From positions 13,206,001 through 13,270,000 of the forward strand of contig NC_083566.1 in the NCBI RefSeq assembly GCF_019925205.1: a DNA stretch of 64,000 nt, given 5' to 3'. The translations under genes were made by a program, and so were the position numbers. Positions 37,101 to 50,700 of the stretch are shown here, in pieces. The notes under the pieces are model-generated. The model saw only the letters and a list, made by a program, of their open reading frames with translations, was not told where the DNA came from and did no database searches. Numbering within the stretch: position 1 is the stretch's first letter; each line of letters opens with the position of its first letter. Source of the DNA: Metopolophium dirhodum. Its lineage: Eukaryota; Arthropoda; Insecta; Hemiptera; Aphididae.

Positions 37101-39996
37101 ACTAAGATATATTTTTTATCTTATATGTTAGTCTGTATACGGAACTGAACATGCGTGTGTGGCGTCCTTTTAATTAACACACCTAGAGATGTAAGCTTGA
37201 TAATTTTTTTTCCATTGATATTTTATCTGAACATTTTTAACTTTCTTTGAAAATTTGTTTTTTAATGTATTTTGCATAACATAATTAATTTTTGAGGTTG
37301 TACGATTGGTATATTAGTTAAATGTTAAGACCTTGTGTTAGAACTAGATAGTAACTAAACATTTGTAATAACTAATAACTAGGTACCTATACTTATGAAA
37401 AACAATTGTGGAAATAACTCAAACAATATAAATATCAAATAATATCAAAAAAAGGTAAAATCAATAAATGTAGGTAAACGTTTACCTATACACATTACAC
37501 AGTAATACACACTCATCATTTATCCTGAAGTATAAGAATACAAATTTTTTAACAGCAGATTAAAATGCAAATTTATTACCGAGATAAATTAATTTGTATT
37601 TTGGATTTCCTATAATATTATGTGTAATTATAATAGTTAATAGTACCATTAATTATAAATACTAGTATTTATAATCAATGATAGTACCTATACGGCTATA
37701 CCTACTATTAAAATGGGTAAATGATAATGCAAGTACACAATTTTAAATATAACTATGTAGGTTAAATATATTATACATTTATAACTATATGATATAAAGG
37801 GATTTATTTGATAAGAAATTAATATGAGAAATTATAAAATATTCATAATTTTTAAGTTTTTGAAAATTGTCGCGACAAAACATTTTCATGAAAATTTACA
37901 TCACTAGCGATATATCAGGTACCAGTGACGTGATCAGGAGGGGGAGGTTAGGGGTTATACCCCTCCCAATGTCTTTTTTATACCGACCTACAGAAAACCA
38001 TTTATTAGTTATTACAGCTGTTAAGAGTCATTTATTTTTCTAAATTATTAATTTTATTCATTGAATCGACAAGCTTGAAATTTATACGAAGCTCCTAATA
38101 TTTTCTTACAATGGCAGTTGAAAAATATTAAAAATACAGTCACAATTTTTCGATTTTGAAATTTGGTGACGTGATATAACTACAAGTACCTATCAAACAA
38201 TATTAGTAACCCATCATTATAATATAATATAATACTATTATACTATAGTTGTAACTTGTAACTCGTGACTGTATTTTATGATTTCTGATTCTCATAAATT
38301 ACCATAACGCCCAATAATTATAAATTTTCATAATATTATAAAATAATATGTATGTATCGTTTCTTATAGTATTTTTTTTTTTTATTTAATGCTCTTATTA
38401 CTTATATGGCTATATAGCTGCACTTTGTATGCTTAAAAACAATTCTATAATTGTACAAGGTAGTAAATTGCATATTACATTGATTTTGATTATAAAGGAA
38501 CATTTTCATGTGGATGTATATATTTGTCCTAACTATCGAAGTAAAAAAATAAACTAAAATATATACTACTATGTTTACGTGTTATATGTCGTATGTTTTA
38601 GGAAAAAGGAAGTGGGAGGAGGCTCAATACTTGATATTGGTGTTTATACACTGCATTTAGTTGATACAATACTTGGACCCGGCAAACCCGTATTCATAGA
38701 AAGTAAAGGAACATTAAATAGTCACGGCACAGATGAAAATATGTCTGCTATTCTCGAGTACCCCGAAGGGAAAATTGCCGTCATCTCGATACACACAAAA
38801 GTGGAAATGGACTGTTCAGCTTACATACATGGCACTAAGGGCACAATCAAGGTATCTAATACTTGACAAACTCAATTGATATCGGTGTTACAAAAAACTT
38901 AATTTATGATAGTATATTAACATATAGGTAATAAGTAATAACATATGCAACTTATAATGTATAAGGTTTAATTATACGGGGGAACTTACTATAAGTGTCT
39001 GAATTGAAATGGATCACACATGTATAATACATTAGGTAATACTTACCACTTACTTACACAGGCTACACAAATGTTAATAATTGTAATGATTTTGTGCATG
39101 GAAAATTCAAAACAGAACAAATTAAATCATGCTAAACAAAAGTGTTATTAAGGTTACAGCGGTAAACATTTTAAAATCCATTAAAAAGAGATTCCTAGCC
39201 TAAATTTAATGTAAGCACTTATTTAGGTATATAAAAATAATTATGCAACATTTATTTATATTATTATTTCTGTGCATGTGTACTTTAAATTAAAATACTA
39301 CCTAAATTAGTCCACGGAGTGCAGGAGGGCTGATGCTTCAACTAAATTTTCATATATTTTAGCGTACCCGGTATCCTAGGGCCCTAGTATTTTCGGATTA
39401 GGAAAAATATAAAATATGGCGCATAGGAATAAAGTTCAGTACATAGGTACTTTATTTACAATTTAATAAAAAAATGAATATATCATTTTTGAAAAAACTA
39501 AATGTTAAGTTCAACACGTTTTTTTTTAAAAAATTGATTCATAAATATATATTGAAACCCAATTAGGTATATTGAATGACGTATATAAACTTGAAAAATT
39601 ATATTATTAAGTATTTTTTCTTAGATTCATGAACCATTTCACGCTTCAAATAAAGTAACAGTGAACACAACCAATAATCATACCTCAAGTTATACATTTG
39701 TACAACCAGATACAAGAAAACCCACAATATTTCCTAATAGTGTTCAGTTACGTTACGAAATAGATCATGTCAGACATTGTTTAAAAAAAGGTTAGAGTAT
39801 TTCTAGTTTTTATACACCCATCTATCAATTTTGATGATTTTATCAAAAATAGCTAACAATTTGCTGTTTTTATTTTTTAGGTTTTATTGAATCGCCAGTT
39901 GTTACTCTAAATAACAGTTATACTGTGCAAGAAATAATGGATCGATTGAGAAATCAAATTGGTGTACACTTTGAAGATTATGATACTTCATCGTGA
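34123..39996 (+). CDS. Trans-1,2-dihydrobenzene-1,2-diol dehydrogenase (Gfo/Idh/MocA family)
   Basis: Exons: 34123-34324, 35987-36117, 36192-36352, 38602-38851, 39625-39790 and 39881-39996. They sum to 1026 nt and 341 aa with consistent phases and GT-AG introns; vertebrate DHDH is about 334 aa. The N-terminal Rossmann fold starts WGILSASKIS, followed by VVAVAAKDISRAKDFA and YGSYEEL. VLCEKPF places Lys97, and GGGSILDIGVY gives Asp176 and Tyr180. These match the Lys/Asp/Tyr reported as active-site residues in mammalian dimeric dihydrodiol dehydrogenase; His79 is also kept. Family role: NADP-dependent oxidation of trans-dihydrodiols of aromatic hydrocarbons and of D-xylose, in the cytosol. The third exon uses the CTAG acceptor at 36191, the one that keeps the frame open. 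The insect substrate is not known from sequence. The start is supported by alignment of MATKWGI to the family's start. Confidence 0.92.
35369..35611. mobile_element. MITE in dehydrogenase intron 1
   Basis: Inverted repeats: CACAGCTCCGTCGTGTGTTG at 35370, and CAACACACGACGTAGCTGTG ending at 35605, about 30 bp with two or three mismatches. An 8-bp direct repeat ATTTAGTT flanks it at 35361-35368 and 35612-35619. The right copy lies 6 bp beyond the visible inverted repeat, so the boundary is slightly uncertain. An 8-bp duplication would suit a hAT-like element. Confidence 0.6.
36353..38601 (+). other. Dehydrogenase intron 3 (2.2 kb)
   Basis: Donor GGTAAAA, acceptor GTTTTAG. Besides the degraded element at 36500-36885, a fragment at 37920-37975 (CAGTGACGTGATCAGGAGGG and a nearby inverted CCCCTCCC) resembles one end of a hAT-type MITE. 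No exon is missing: codon 165 is completed across the join as Trp. Confidence 0.7.
36500..36885. repeat. Degraded GAATACTT-type inverted-repeat element in dehydrogenase intron 3
   Basis: Repeated and inverted words built on GAATACTTT/AAGTATTC lie at 36500-36600 and 36800-36870, ending TATTTTGCCAACTCAG. It looks like an old non-autonomous DNA element of the same style as 27405-28227. The frame at 36685-36900 has no coding character. Confidence 0.4.
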
Positions 39997-40045
39997 ATTG
40001 TTAAAAAAAATATTAATATATTATAATATTGTGTACACAATTAAC

Positions 40046-40051
40046 AATAAA
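40046..40051 (+). terminator. Poly(A) signal AATAAA for the dehydrogenase gene
   Basis: AATAAA 50 bp after the stop codon; a short 3' UTR is plausible. Confidence 0.6.
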
Positions 40052-40742
40052 TAAGCAACAGTATAAAATGAATGTTAATGTTTTGAAAATGTCGTTATGT
40101 AGGTACCTATATAAAATATAATAATATAGATACTTTAAGTTTTAAATCCCCACGATATATATTTTTGAATTACAACATAAGTAGGTACAAAATACCCAAC
40201 TAAAATCATTAGGTATACAGGTATTATATTAAATGTATATAAAAAAAACAATTTATATATTTTTAACTATAAAATAATAGTTTGTACATGTTCTTGATTT
40301 TGACTAAATGGTCAAGATTTGAACTTCAAATGCTTATTTTGAAATTACCGTGTTTAAAGTATCTTTCATTTTTTTAAAAGGCTATAGGTAGGTATAATAA
40401 AAAATGTATGAGGAACCTTTAAACCTTGCATACAATTTTAAACTTTTTAACCGAGCGAATTTTTTTTATCGATATAAATATAAAACATAACTAATAAAAG
40501 TAAAAAATGGCAAATGGCAAATGTCTATAAATAGCTCGGAGTCAAAAGATGAAAATCTTTTGATGAGAAATCATTATATGACGAGTGAATATCCTGATTA
40601 TTCAACATTTCAACTTTTGACGTTCATAAAAAATTACACTTTACGATCAGCTTTTTTTTTTAAATCGTAGTCAAAAAATGCCTGTTCTGTAGAGGCTGTT
40701 GTAGTCTGTAGGCAATACTATAAACGAAATTACGGGCAGCGT
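40052..40742. other. Intergenic DNA, partly old dispersed repeat
   Basis: Segment 40260-40660 (CAAGATTTGAACTTCAAATG, AAATGTCTATAAATAGCTCG, GATGAAAATCTTTTGATGA) resembles the internal part of the dispersed family at 25740-26230. No gene. Confidence 0.4.
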
Positions 40743-40934
40743 CAGTTGCGTAGTCAGGAATTTTGTATGTGAAGGGGGGGGGGCTAAGTCTCACAAAAAA
40801 TACAAAATATACAAATACCTACAGTATGTTTTTACACTTTTAATTTTTTTATTTATCTTGATAAAATGCTAAGGTCAACACAGTCAATGTGGGGGGGATA
40901 TAGCCCCCTTAGCCCCCCTGACTATACGCCACTG
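40743..40934. mobile_element. 192-bp hAT-type MITE with 8-bp target-site duplication
   Basis: The left end is CAGTTGCGTAGTCAGGAATT. The right end, reversed, is CAGTGGCGTATAGTCAGGGG. GGCAGCGT is duplicated exactly at 40735-40742 and 40935-40942. G-rich and C-rich subterminal tracts pair. CAGTG-type ends with 8-bp duplications are characteristic of hAT elements. No coding capacity. Confidence 0.85.
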
Positions 40935-40942
40935 GGCAGCGT

Positions 40943-41744
40943 AATAACCAAGCCTCGGCTAACTGCTTTGTTACTGGCAATTGGCATTATAGAAATTTAG
41001 AAACTGGCGAACCGTTTCTTATCAAAATATTTTACAATTATTTTCCCTCGAGATTGTTATAATAGTTGCCTATTTTACCTTTTTCTTTTTTTTACTTCTT
41101 TCTTGTTTAACAAATAGCATGAACAATATAGTAAAATACTAAAATATATCCAATATAGGCAAATTATATTATACAGGCAATAACAATTAACAATATTTGT
41201 TTGCTATTATTTTAGTACAGTGTGTCGGTGTCCGACATGTCACAGAATAGTGAATACTCAATAGACGATAATAATTATTAATATTATAGTTTATGGATGA
41301 TAATAATACTATAATATTTATATGAGATCTTCCAAGACCGTGATATTTATTTTGGATCAATCCACCCAAGGTGTCTGAGGCATAGTATTATTTACTCTAT
41401 GGTCTGAGGTCACCTTATCAGTCCGTGGTATCATAAACCGTTTGTTTGTCTATGGTTTACAACTGTGTTTACAACAAGACGGATTAGCAGCCCAGTTATC
41501 ATCGTATTACATATTGATGGCACCGAGGAGTATTGATAACGTATATATTTGTCGACGTTAATATTATAATAATATTATTATTAATCCACCATTCCACTAG
41601 TATAATAGTATTATAAATGGTTGCAGTGCAGTGGAATATTGTACCACTAATGTCGACGTAAAACGTACGTTGGTTTTAAATTGCAAGTGGGATCTATGTG
41701 ATTGCGGTAACACGTATTTTGTTCATCCTAGTGCAACAATAACC
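40943..41744 (+). other. Intergenic DNA and probable 5' flank of Ric1
   Basis: No separate gene. The frame open from 41631 runs into the Ric1 start in phase, but its upstream part (EYCTTNVDVKR...) has no counterpart in the family and is treated as 5' UTR. No clear core promoter was identified. Confidence 0.45.
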
Positions 41745-44700
41745 ATGTACTTTCCGGTAGGCTGGCCAAAAGTTTTGGCTTCAGCTCACGCTGCTGGCAC
41801 CCTTGTCCAGGTGATATGCAACAGAGACAAAATTCTATTCGCAATACTGTCCGTCGAGCGACTGGAAATTTGGTTTTGCAAGGTAAGCAAAATACATTCT
41901 CAAGTAATGTTAATGCACTTGGCTGTTTTCGTTAAGTTAGTCATACCTGTTCTGTGCCCATTTCACAGTTTTTTACATTTTTATTATTTAACATTTCTAC
42001 CAATATTTTATGTAGGATACTATAGTACTAGTTTTAAAAAAGCAAATATCAACCTAATGAATAAACAATCCATTCATTGTAAGATTGTATTAACGAAACA
42101 TTATCCCCGTTAAACTTAGTTCATATAAGGTAGGTTCGCATTATTTTTAGTAGACAATATATTAATTTTAAAATAGCTCAACATGAGAATTTGATTTTTA
42201 AATGTAAATTTACAATATAATTAAATAAAAAGCCTTATTAAGTATCACTTTATAAATAGGTCAAATGTTTTCAAATACCTAATTATTATTGATAGGTTTT
42301 CAAACTCGTACATTTCTCATCATATGAAATTATAATTTATCATAAATATATATATATATTGTGTAAGTATGCTTACATAAAAAAAAATTACATTATTAAT
42401 AGGTAAGACTGGCAGTGGCATCATTTCAGTTTTTAATACAGAGAGGCAAACATTTTGACTAGCCCAAATGGGTAAATTAAAAAACACAGCACATAAGCTC
42501 ATATATTACGTTCCTTTTCCTTCATAAAACACATACCAACTTTCATGCATGTCCACACATGTGTCTAATTATAATTATATTCCAACTATTAATTAGTAAT
42601 TATCATTGTGGCAATAGTTTCTTAGTATCTACACAATATAATATTCTCCTATAAATATAGGCATGTTTTTGCACTAATATTATATAATAATGGTTAATCA
42701 AAAACCACCGGACACTGGCCCATTGAGCTGCTTTTAAAATCAGACGGGCAAATGCCCACCTTTCATCCCCCCCCACCCCCCCAAAATGATGCCACCGAAG
42801 ACTGGTTATCTGAAGGTAATTATCGTAAACAAAAAATATTTTATCCCTACCATAGATTCTAAATCCGTGATTAAATAATTGGCCTTGCGGACCGACCAAA
42901 ATCAGTTTTTTTGATGTACCCCCCTCGATAGGGGAATCGATATCGAAAGCAGGGTGATGTGGGGGGGGATATACAGAATTGTGTTCTCTCGCTGGACAGA
43001 GTTTATCTTCCTAACTCATTATTATGGATCTATTATTCTTTCAATCTTTTATATTAAAATTATTTCATTTATATTAAGTTAAGAAAATAATAATAATTTA
43101 ACCCAATATCTTTGATAGCCATGTGTGAAAATCACTTCATACACAAGATCTCCACAGAGTCTCGATGAAATTGGTTTTAATCGACGTGTTGAATGGAGGC
43201 CAGATTCCAGTATGTTGGTCATAGTGGTGAGTATTTATTATTTTATTTTATAATTATTTAATAACTACTAGGTAAAATGTGTCTTTATTTAACTGTGTTG
43301 TAGACTACAAAAGGTTATTTAGTATTTTACAATTTGAGCATTATTGGTGATCCTGGAAGCTTGTATCACTTAGAAGATTCTCATATCTCTAGTCTAAAAA
43401 GAGAAAACGATGAGCTGTTTGTGAAAGAGACCATACCATCTTTACATATTAAACAAGTAATATAATATTAAAAATTATATATTTATTATTTTATATTAAT
43501 GATAGGTATTTTGATTCTATTTATTTAAATTTTATAGGATCAAATAGTTTGTGTTGACGGTAGTGTTGAATGTATGGCTTGCATTCGTGATGAATTAATG
43601 GTGTCTACTTGTAAAGGACATGTATTGCGATATCACTGGAATAGTTCCATTAATCGAGATTACTGTTTAGATCTTCGTAGAACACCATTTTCTATTGATC
43701 TACATGTTTCTAATGGTAAATTATTGATTAGTTACTACATTTCAATATATGGATGTAAATATGTATTACGATAATTTGTGTTTCAATGTTTTAGCTGCAC
43801 CACTAACTAGCAAAGATACTTTTATTATTGATATGGAATACTCACCATTAGTTGGAGGTTTTGGAATTATTTTGAATGATGGTCGTGCAGCATTACTTAC
43901 AGCATCATCTTTAAAATTTGATCCTAATGTAAGGTTTATTTAAAAAATAACATTTAAAAACATATAAAAATAACACCATATTACATTTTTATCAAAATAG
44001 CAAGTTCAAGGTATTTGGGCTCCTAATATTGATACTGCTACTTGTACAAGTTTGAACCACAAGTATAGATTAATTGCATATGGACTAAAAAAGTAAGTTA
44101 TTAATTAATTTAATATTTAAATAATTATTCAACATTTGCATTTTGAAATTGTAGTTCCCAAGGTATTGTATTTGGTCTTGATGAACGCACTGGTGGTTTA
44201 CAATTATCTCACAAACTTGTGATTCCCAGTCAAGTATGGCCAGGTGGAGGATTAGGTTCTGTGAGGTGTACTCGATGGACACCTGATGGCTGTGCTTTAG
44301 TAATGGCTTGGGAGAATGGTGGCTTCGCTGTATGGAGTACTTTTGGAGCTCTGTTAGTTTGTTCATTAGCATGGAACTTCAGTGTAAACATCGATTTAAG
44401 CTCTAGAAATCCACTCAATATTATCTCCATGGAATGGTGTATAGAAGGCTACCAACTATGGATGATTAATGGAGCCTCAAAAGATACACATGATGATACA
44501 GTATTACAAATGTCATTTTTAAAAAGTGCTCTTGCTGTCAATCCAACAATGGTAAGTATTTTTAATAAAATATTATCATCTTAATCAATTTTAGAACTAC
44601 TTATTGGATTTGAATATGTTTTTGCGATCATTATAAAATAATAGAACATTAAAAAAAATGTATTACCAAAAACATCATAGGAATTTATGTGTTTTTGTTT

Positions 44701-47700
44701 TAGAGCCATCGTCCACATTTATATCTCCAAGGTGAAGATAAATTGTATCTGAATGTAACATCTGGTCTAACCAAAGTGTATAAAATGACTCAATCCAATA
44801 ACAAAACTAAAGACCAATTAACTATTACCAGTGCTTTAGTTGAAAATAAACAATGGATTATTGTTTATGCCCCTTCTCCATATTTAGGAACCAATTGGCC
44901 AATTAGAGTAAATTTAAAACATGATTTTTTGGATGTTTATTGTATATCTAATAACAATTTCTTCATTTTAATTCCAGACGTCTTGTATAGATGATGATGG
45001 AAAACACATAGTGATTGCAGGACGTAGTGGGCTTGCTCATTATTCTTTAATTACCCATCGATGGAAACTATTTGGAAATGAAATTCAAGAAAAAGATATG
45101 ATAGTAACTGGTGGAGTTTTATGGTGGCGATGTTATATCATATGTGGATGTTACAGTGTGCCTGTTGATGAACATCAAGTGCGAATATATAATGGAGATT
45201 CTAGATTATCTAATGATAATATGATTTCATACCAATTAACTGGCCAAGCTTTATTACTTGATTGTTTGGGAAACCGATTAGCTGTTTTTTGTTCTGATGG
45301 AATTGTTAATTTATTTAACATTGAATTATCACCTAATCACAATATGGGTAATTTTAAACACATATAATTTTATAAAGAGAATGTCGGCATACTATTTTTT
45401 TTATCTCTTTAACCCACACACTACATTGCATATTTCAATTTAGCTGAGCCAATATTGTTTCTGTTGAATGGAAATTTTCAAATTTGCAAAAATAAACAGT
45501 GCATTGACAATTACTATTATTTTAAGTGGCTATATTTACGCAATTTCTAATCTTGTCTAAGCCGTCTGAGATCTATACTCTGTTCAAAATAAGACGATGA
45601 CCTGGCGGCGAACAGTTTTCGTTCCGCGACAGTCAGACGCTGTCCCCACTACAACACTGCCACGGAACAAAGTCACACACATACGCACAACTTGGCCGCC
45701 GGGTCATCATCTTATTTTGAACAGAGCATATGTGTTAGTAGTAAATGATTATTGTGAGTCCAATTCAATGCGGGTTCCACTCTCATATGTGCATGCACAT
45801 ATCAATAACTCGATAACAATATAAAATTCACCATGCAAATTGTACGAAAACTTACTTATTGTTTTGACAAAATTAAAGTTAGTTAAGTTTGTATGATTTT
45901 GATTCTAAAAAAATATTTGATTTGAGCAGAAAAATGTCTAGATTGTACCAAACACTAATATAAGGTTTAGTTTTTGCAAAGTGTTCCATATGGTTTATAG
46001 ACAATTTTCTGTAGAGTTAAAATTTTTTTCCGAATTAAAATCAGCCAACGTTAATTAACATTAATTTTGTCAAAACTTACAGTTCTTTGAGCTTAAATTA
46101 TCGGCAGTCACGAGGCTCCTTAAGACATTTCCTTAAAATAACATAAAATAAATTTGATTGATTGATTGCATCAAATTTAAATTATTAATAACAATTTAAT
46201 CTGCATTTAAAGTTAACCTATTATTTTTTGTCATTTTATCAAATATGCTTATGCTATTGTATATAAGTTTTGAAATGTTATAATTTACATATTAAATCAT
46301 AAAAATAATTTGAAGCCTTATAGTATGATCATTGTTAACTTATATAATTTGATGTTTAATCTTATAAATTATAATTTATTTTAATTTTAGCAATATTGGA
46401 CAGAGTACAAACTATTGATATGTCAGCTTTATGTATACATCCTACTTGCGTGGTTTCTGTCCTACTTACAACTCTTCGCATTGAACCAAAAATTAAAGGT
46501 TCTACTGTACGAGATAATTTTTTACTAAATATTAATGGAAATTTGTTGTTAGTAAATCAGCAAAGTTGTGATGATCAGGTATTGTACTAGTTGATTTTAT
46601 TATTTTAAACATTGATATTATGCAGTTCAAATTGAATATTTTAATGATAACTAAAACTTGCTTAAATAGATTAAACATGCTTTACAGGAAAAATTCTTAC
46701 GCCTCTAGATATCATTATTACATTTTTTTTTCTTAGAAAGAGGATGGATGATTTTATAGGAGCTTATTGGACTTTGATTCTTGATTTCTTTGATTAAAAT
46801 AAAAACAATAATAAAAAAACAAAAACTTGTGGAAATTGATTATGTTCAAAATCATATTCTATGAATTAGAAGTATAATTTTAAAAATCAAAGTTTAATGA
46901 ATTGTATTAATTTTTCACTCCCATAAAACTCCATTCACTCAATAAAGATATGTTTACACTACAAACATAAAAATCAGGACTCAAATTATGAACATATATA
47001 TTTTATCTCTAAAATAATATTCTATTAGAATTGTAAAACTTTGAATATAATTGTATTTACTTATATACGTAATATGTTAAAATATGTAAATTAAATACTA
47101 ATAATATTTTAATCATGTTAATTTAGTCACAAGTTATTCCATCTCCAATTTTATTGGCATCTTGTGTAGAGAATGCTTGGGTTTCAAGTCAATACCGCCG
47201 TGATAAGCCTCATCTGACTGAAGCCCTTTGGTTATTTTGTGGTGCTCATGGAATGAGAGTTTGGCTACCGTTATTTCCAAAAAATGGTGATAAGTCACAC
47301 ACTTTTATGTCAAAAAGAATTATGTTGCCATTTCAACTTAAAATTTATCCATTAGGTATGATTTCAACTTCAATTAATTGATTAAATTAAATATAAACTA
47401 TTCTAGTAACTATTGTAAAATTACTGGTATGGTTTGAAAATTGCAATACTTATATTATAGTCTAAATGTTTTACAAAATAAATAACCATTTGACTAAATA
47501 AAACATACACAGTATAGAATTTTAAAATACATAATCAAATCTAATTTCTTAAAAAAACTGTTTATTATTTCTAATATTATGTTAATCAACAATAACAGAA
47601 TCAAAAATAATATAATTTCATATATAATCGTTTCAGCTATACTTTTTGAAGATGCTATATTATTGGGCGCAGAAAATGATACATTACTGTACACATCAGA

Positions 47701-50700
47701 TACTACCAGTGTGTTTTCTTTGCCATTTTGTCAAGTAGAAAGAACGGTACATTATAATATTATTTATTTTATATTAATTCAGTATTTATAATCAACTCAA
47801 ATTTTATAGAGTCAAGTTTATTTACATCAAATATTAAGACAGTTGATACGGCGTAACTTAGGCTTCCATGCTTGGGAAGTTGCTAGGTGTTGTACAAATT
47901 TACCATATTTTTCTCATTCTCTGGAATTGTTGTTACATGAGGTATCTAATTTTTCACCTATTGCTAGAAAAATCTAATAATATTAATATCTTTAAAAGAA
48001 ATAAATAACTTTACTTTTAAAGGTTTTAGAAGAAGAAGCTACCAGCAAGGAACCAATACCAGATGCTCAATTACCTAGTGTTATAGAATTTATACAGGAA
48101 TTTCCAAATCTTTATTTAGAAACTGTAGTTCAGTGTGCTCGTAAAACTGAAATTGCATTATGGCCTTATTTATTTTCTGCTGCTGGTAAACCTAAAGATC
48201 TGTTTCAAGAATGTCTAAAACGGCAAAATTTAAATACTGCTGCTTCGTATCTTATAATACTCCAGGTTGGTACATAAATTGGTTCATATAATTTTATTAG
48301 CTGTAACAAAAATACTTATCTTTCCATTTTTATAACCTTGATTTGGTTTATTGAACTAAAATTTTAATTTTAACTAATAGTTATTTAATTGGTGTTTAAT
48401 AATAATTCAAATATCATACTTTAACTCACTGTTTAAATAAAATATAATAATTTTAATGTGTATTATCCTTTATGTAACATATTTTTAAATGTACTTCAAG
48501 AATTTAGAATCATCTTCGGTCAGTTGTAAATATGCTACGTTGTTATTGGATTCAGCCTTAGATAGTTGCCAATGGGATTTATCTAAAGACCTTGTCAGAT
48601 TTTTGAAAGCAATTGGTAAGAAAATATTTAGACATTTTTTGGTGTAAAAATTTAATTTAATTTAATTTAACTCATGTTGTGACGTAGATCCAAATGATGC
48701 AGATTCTCCAAGAACATCATGCATTTTTCCTGCAAAATACAGTATGATAGGACAGCCAAGTACAGTGAACCCAAACGAGGAAGATTTATCATTTTTAATG
48801 GGAAACATTCAGGTATTTAATGTGACATTAATGAAAATTCATTTAAATTATTAGTTATTAAATAACAATCGTTTTCAGGTGAGAGGACGAAGTATTAGTA
48901 CCAGTACTACACCTAAAATAGATATGAATTCTACTTTTGTAAGAACTGATAGCCGAACTGATCAAAATAGTTCACAAAGAAAAAGGTCTGTACTTTCAAA
49001 TGGAAAATCAGAAAATGGGTTTGTGTTAAATTTGTCTGTTTGATAGTTTATAATATAGTATTTATATTCTTTATGCTTAATTATGTAAAATTCCTTTTAG
49101 AAAGGATACAGTTACATGTAATTCCATTCTTGAAGAATTCTTCACTGATACAATTCTTCAAAAACATGCTGCTAAATTATTATTTAATTACAAGCTAAGA
49201 GCACTTGGATATTTTGCTGCTCGATTGGATTTTCATTTAGTTGAATGGTTAGCAAAAGAACGTAATGGAGCAGCTCGGATCGATAACTATATTGTGGCTT
49301 TACGAAGTCTTTATACTGATTTTTCTATAACAAGACCACTAACTCCTATCCAGAAACGTTCTCCACCTCCATCGGGCATGTTGTTTAATATAGATAAACC
49401 GAAGTGGGTAGATGGTGGTAGTGCTGTTGGAGATAGTGGCTACATGAGTTGTCAAGATATTCCTCAAGTTTCTTCTCAATATCCACAAGATGGGTTCCTT
49501 ACAGGGATTGGTGAGTAAATAATTTATAAAAAGATTTATTTTTTTTTACTTGTCTTAACATAATGGTTTTATTTTAAGATGAAGCTAGTACTGTTAGTGA
49601 ATCTGAAGATGCTTTGTTATGGAATGAAGAAAGAACACAGGCTAATATTGATAACTGGAATATTATTCCTAATGCACATATGTTAGAGCAACTTTCCAAT
49701 GAACATTTATCACAAGACACTTCAAAAGCTGAAGTTCAACTTAGGTTATTACTTATTATTAATATTTTTAATTAATTTTATGAATTAATATTAAATACAA
49801 TTTATTTCAGATATCTGTTGCAATTATTATTTGAAGCTGGTTGTTTAGAGTGGAGCTTTATTGTATCAGTATTTCTTCGTGATGCCTTAGCTGTACAAAG
49901 GCTCATATCTATTGCCAGGGCACCAGAACACAGTTATGAATCTGTGTCTAGGTTGAAACAAGCGTTTATTTTATTATACCAATGGAGTTGCAATGAATGG
50001 TAGTGTATGCAATATACATTACACTTAACATAAATCATTTATTATTATTTATGCATTTTATTTAACAACTTTTCTGAACACTAAGAAAAAAACTTATTCG
50101 ATATTAATACAATAATATTAAAAACTTCAGTAGTAAGTTTACATCTTCTTACTCGAGTTCTTCAATTATTTTTCTTAATCAGTCATATAGTAAAAGTAGT
50201 ATTTATCAGGACAAAATATATTAAACTGATATTTTATTTTTTTTTAATACACAACAATACTACATTGTTTTTAAGATTTAATTTATTCATCAAATAATAT
50301 TATTACTTTATTTTCAGTATTTAAGAAAGCTGTTAAAAACTTATTCAGACCACAAGCTATGTTTTGATTCATGGCCTAACTAATAAAAACATATTTTTTA
50401 ATACAATAAACTTATCAAAATATCGGAAATCTATGTATTAAAGGCAATAAATCAAGTGCTATTAGTTAAGAAAGAGATTAAAACGAATAAAAAGTCTTTC
50501 AGATAAACGTTTTCTCTATTACCTATCTAATATTTCATTTGATTGAAACAATTTTCTAAGTTGATTTAATTAGTAGGTTTCTAAAGTAAATTGTCTAAAA
50601 TATTGTATACTTAAGCACATATTATGATCTAGAAATTAACTTATATCTAAACCACAATTCATTAAACTATAATTCACTAGTGAATTTACTACTTGGACTA

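Noticed and set aside
37920..38180. Possible MITE starting CAGTGACGTGATCAGG
   Set aside because: A second GGTGACGTGAT lies downstream in direct, not inverted, orientation and no duplication is visible; kept only as a fragment note.
41631..41744. In-frame upstream extension of Ric1
   Set aside because: The family starts at MYF(P/L).GWPK; the extra residues have no counterpart, so it is read as 5' UTR.
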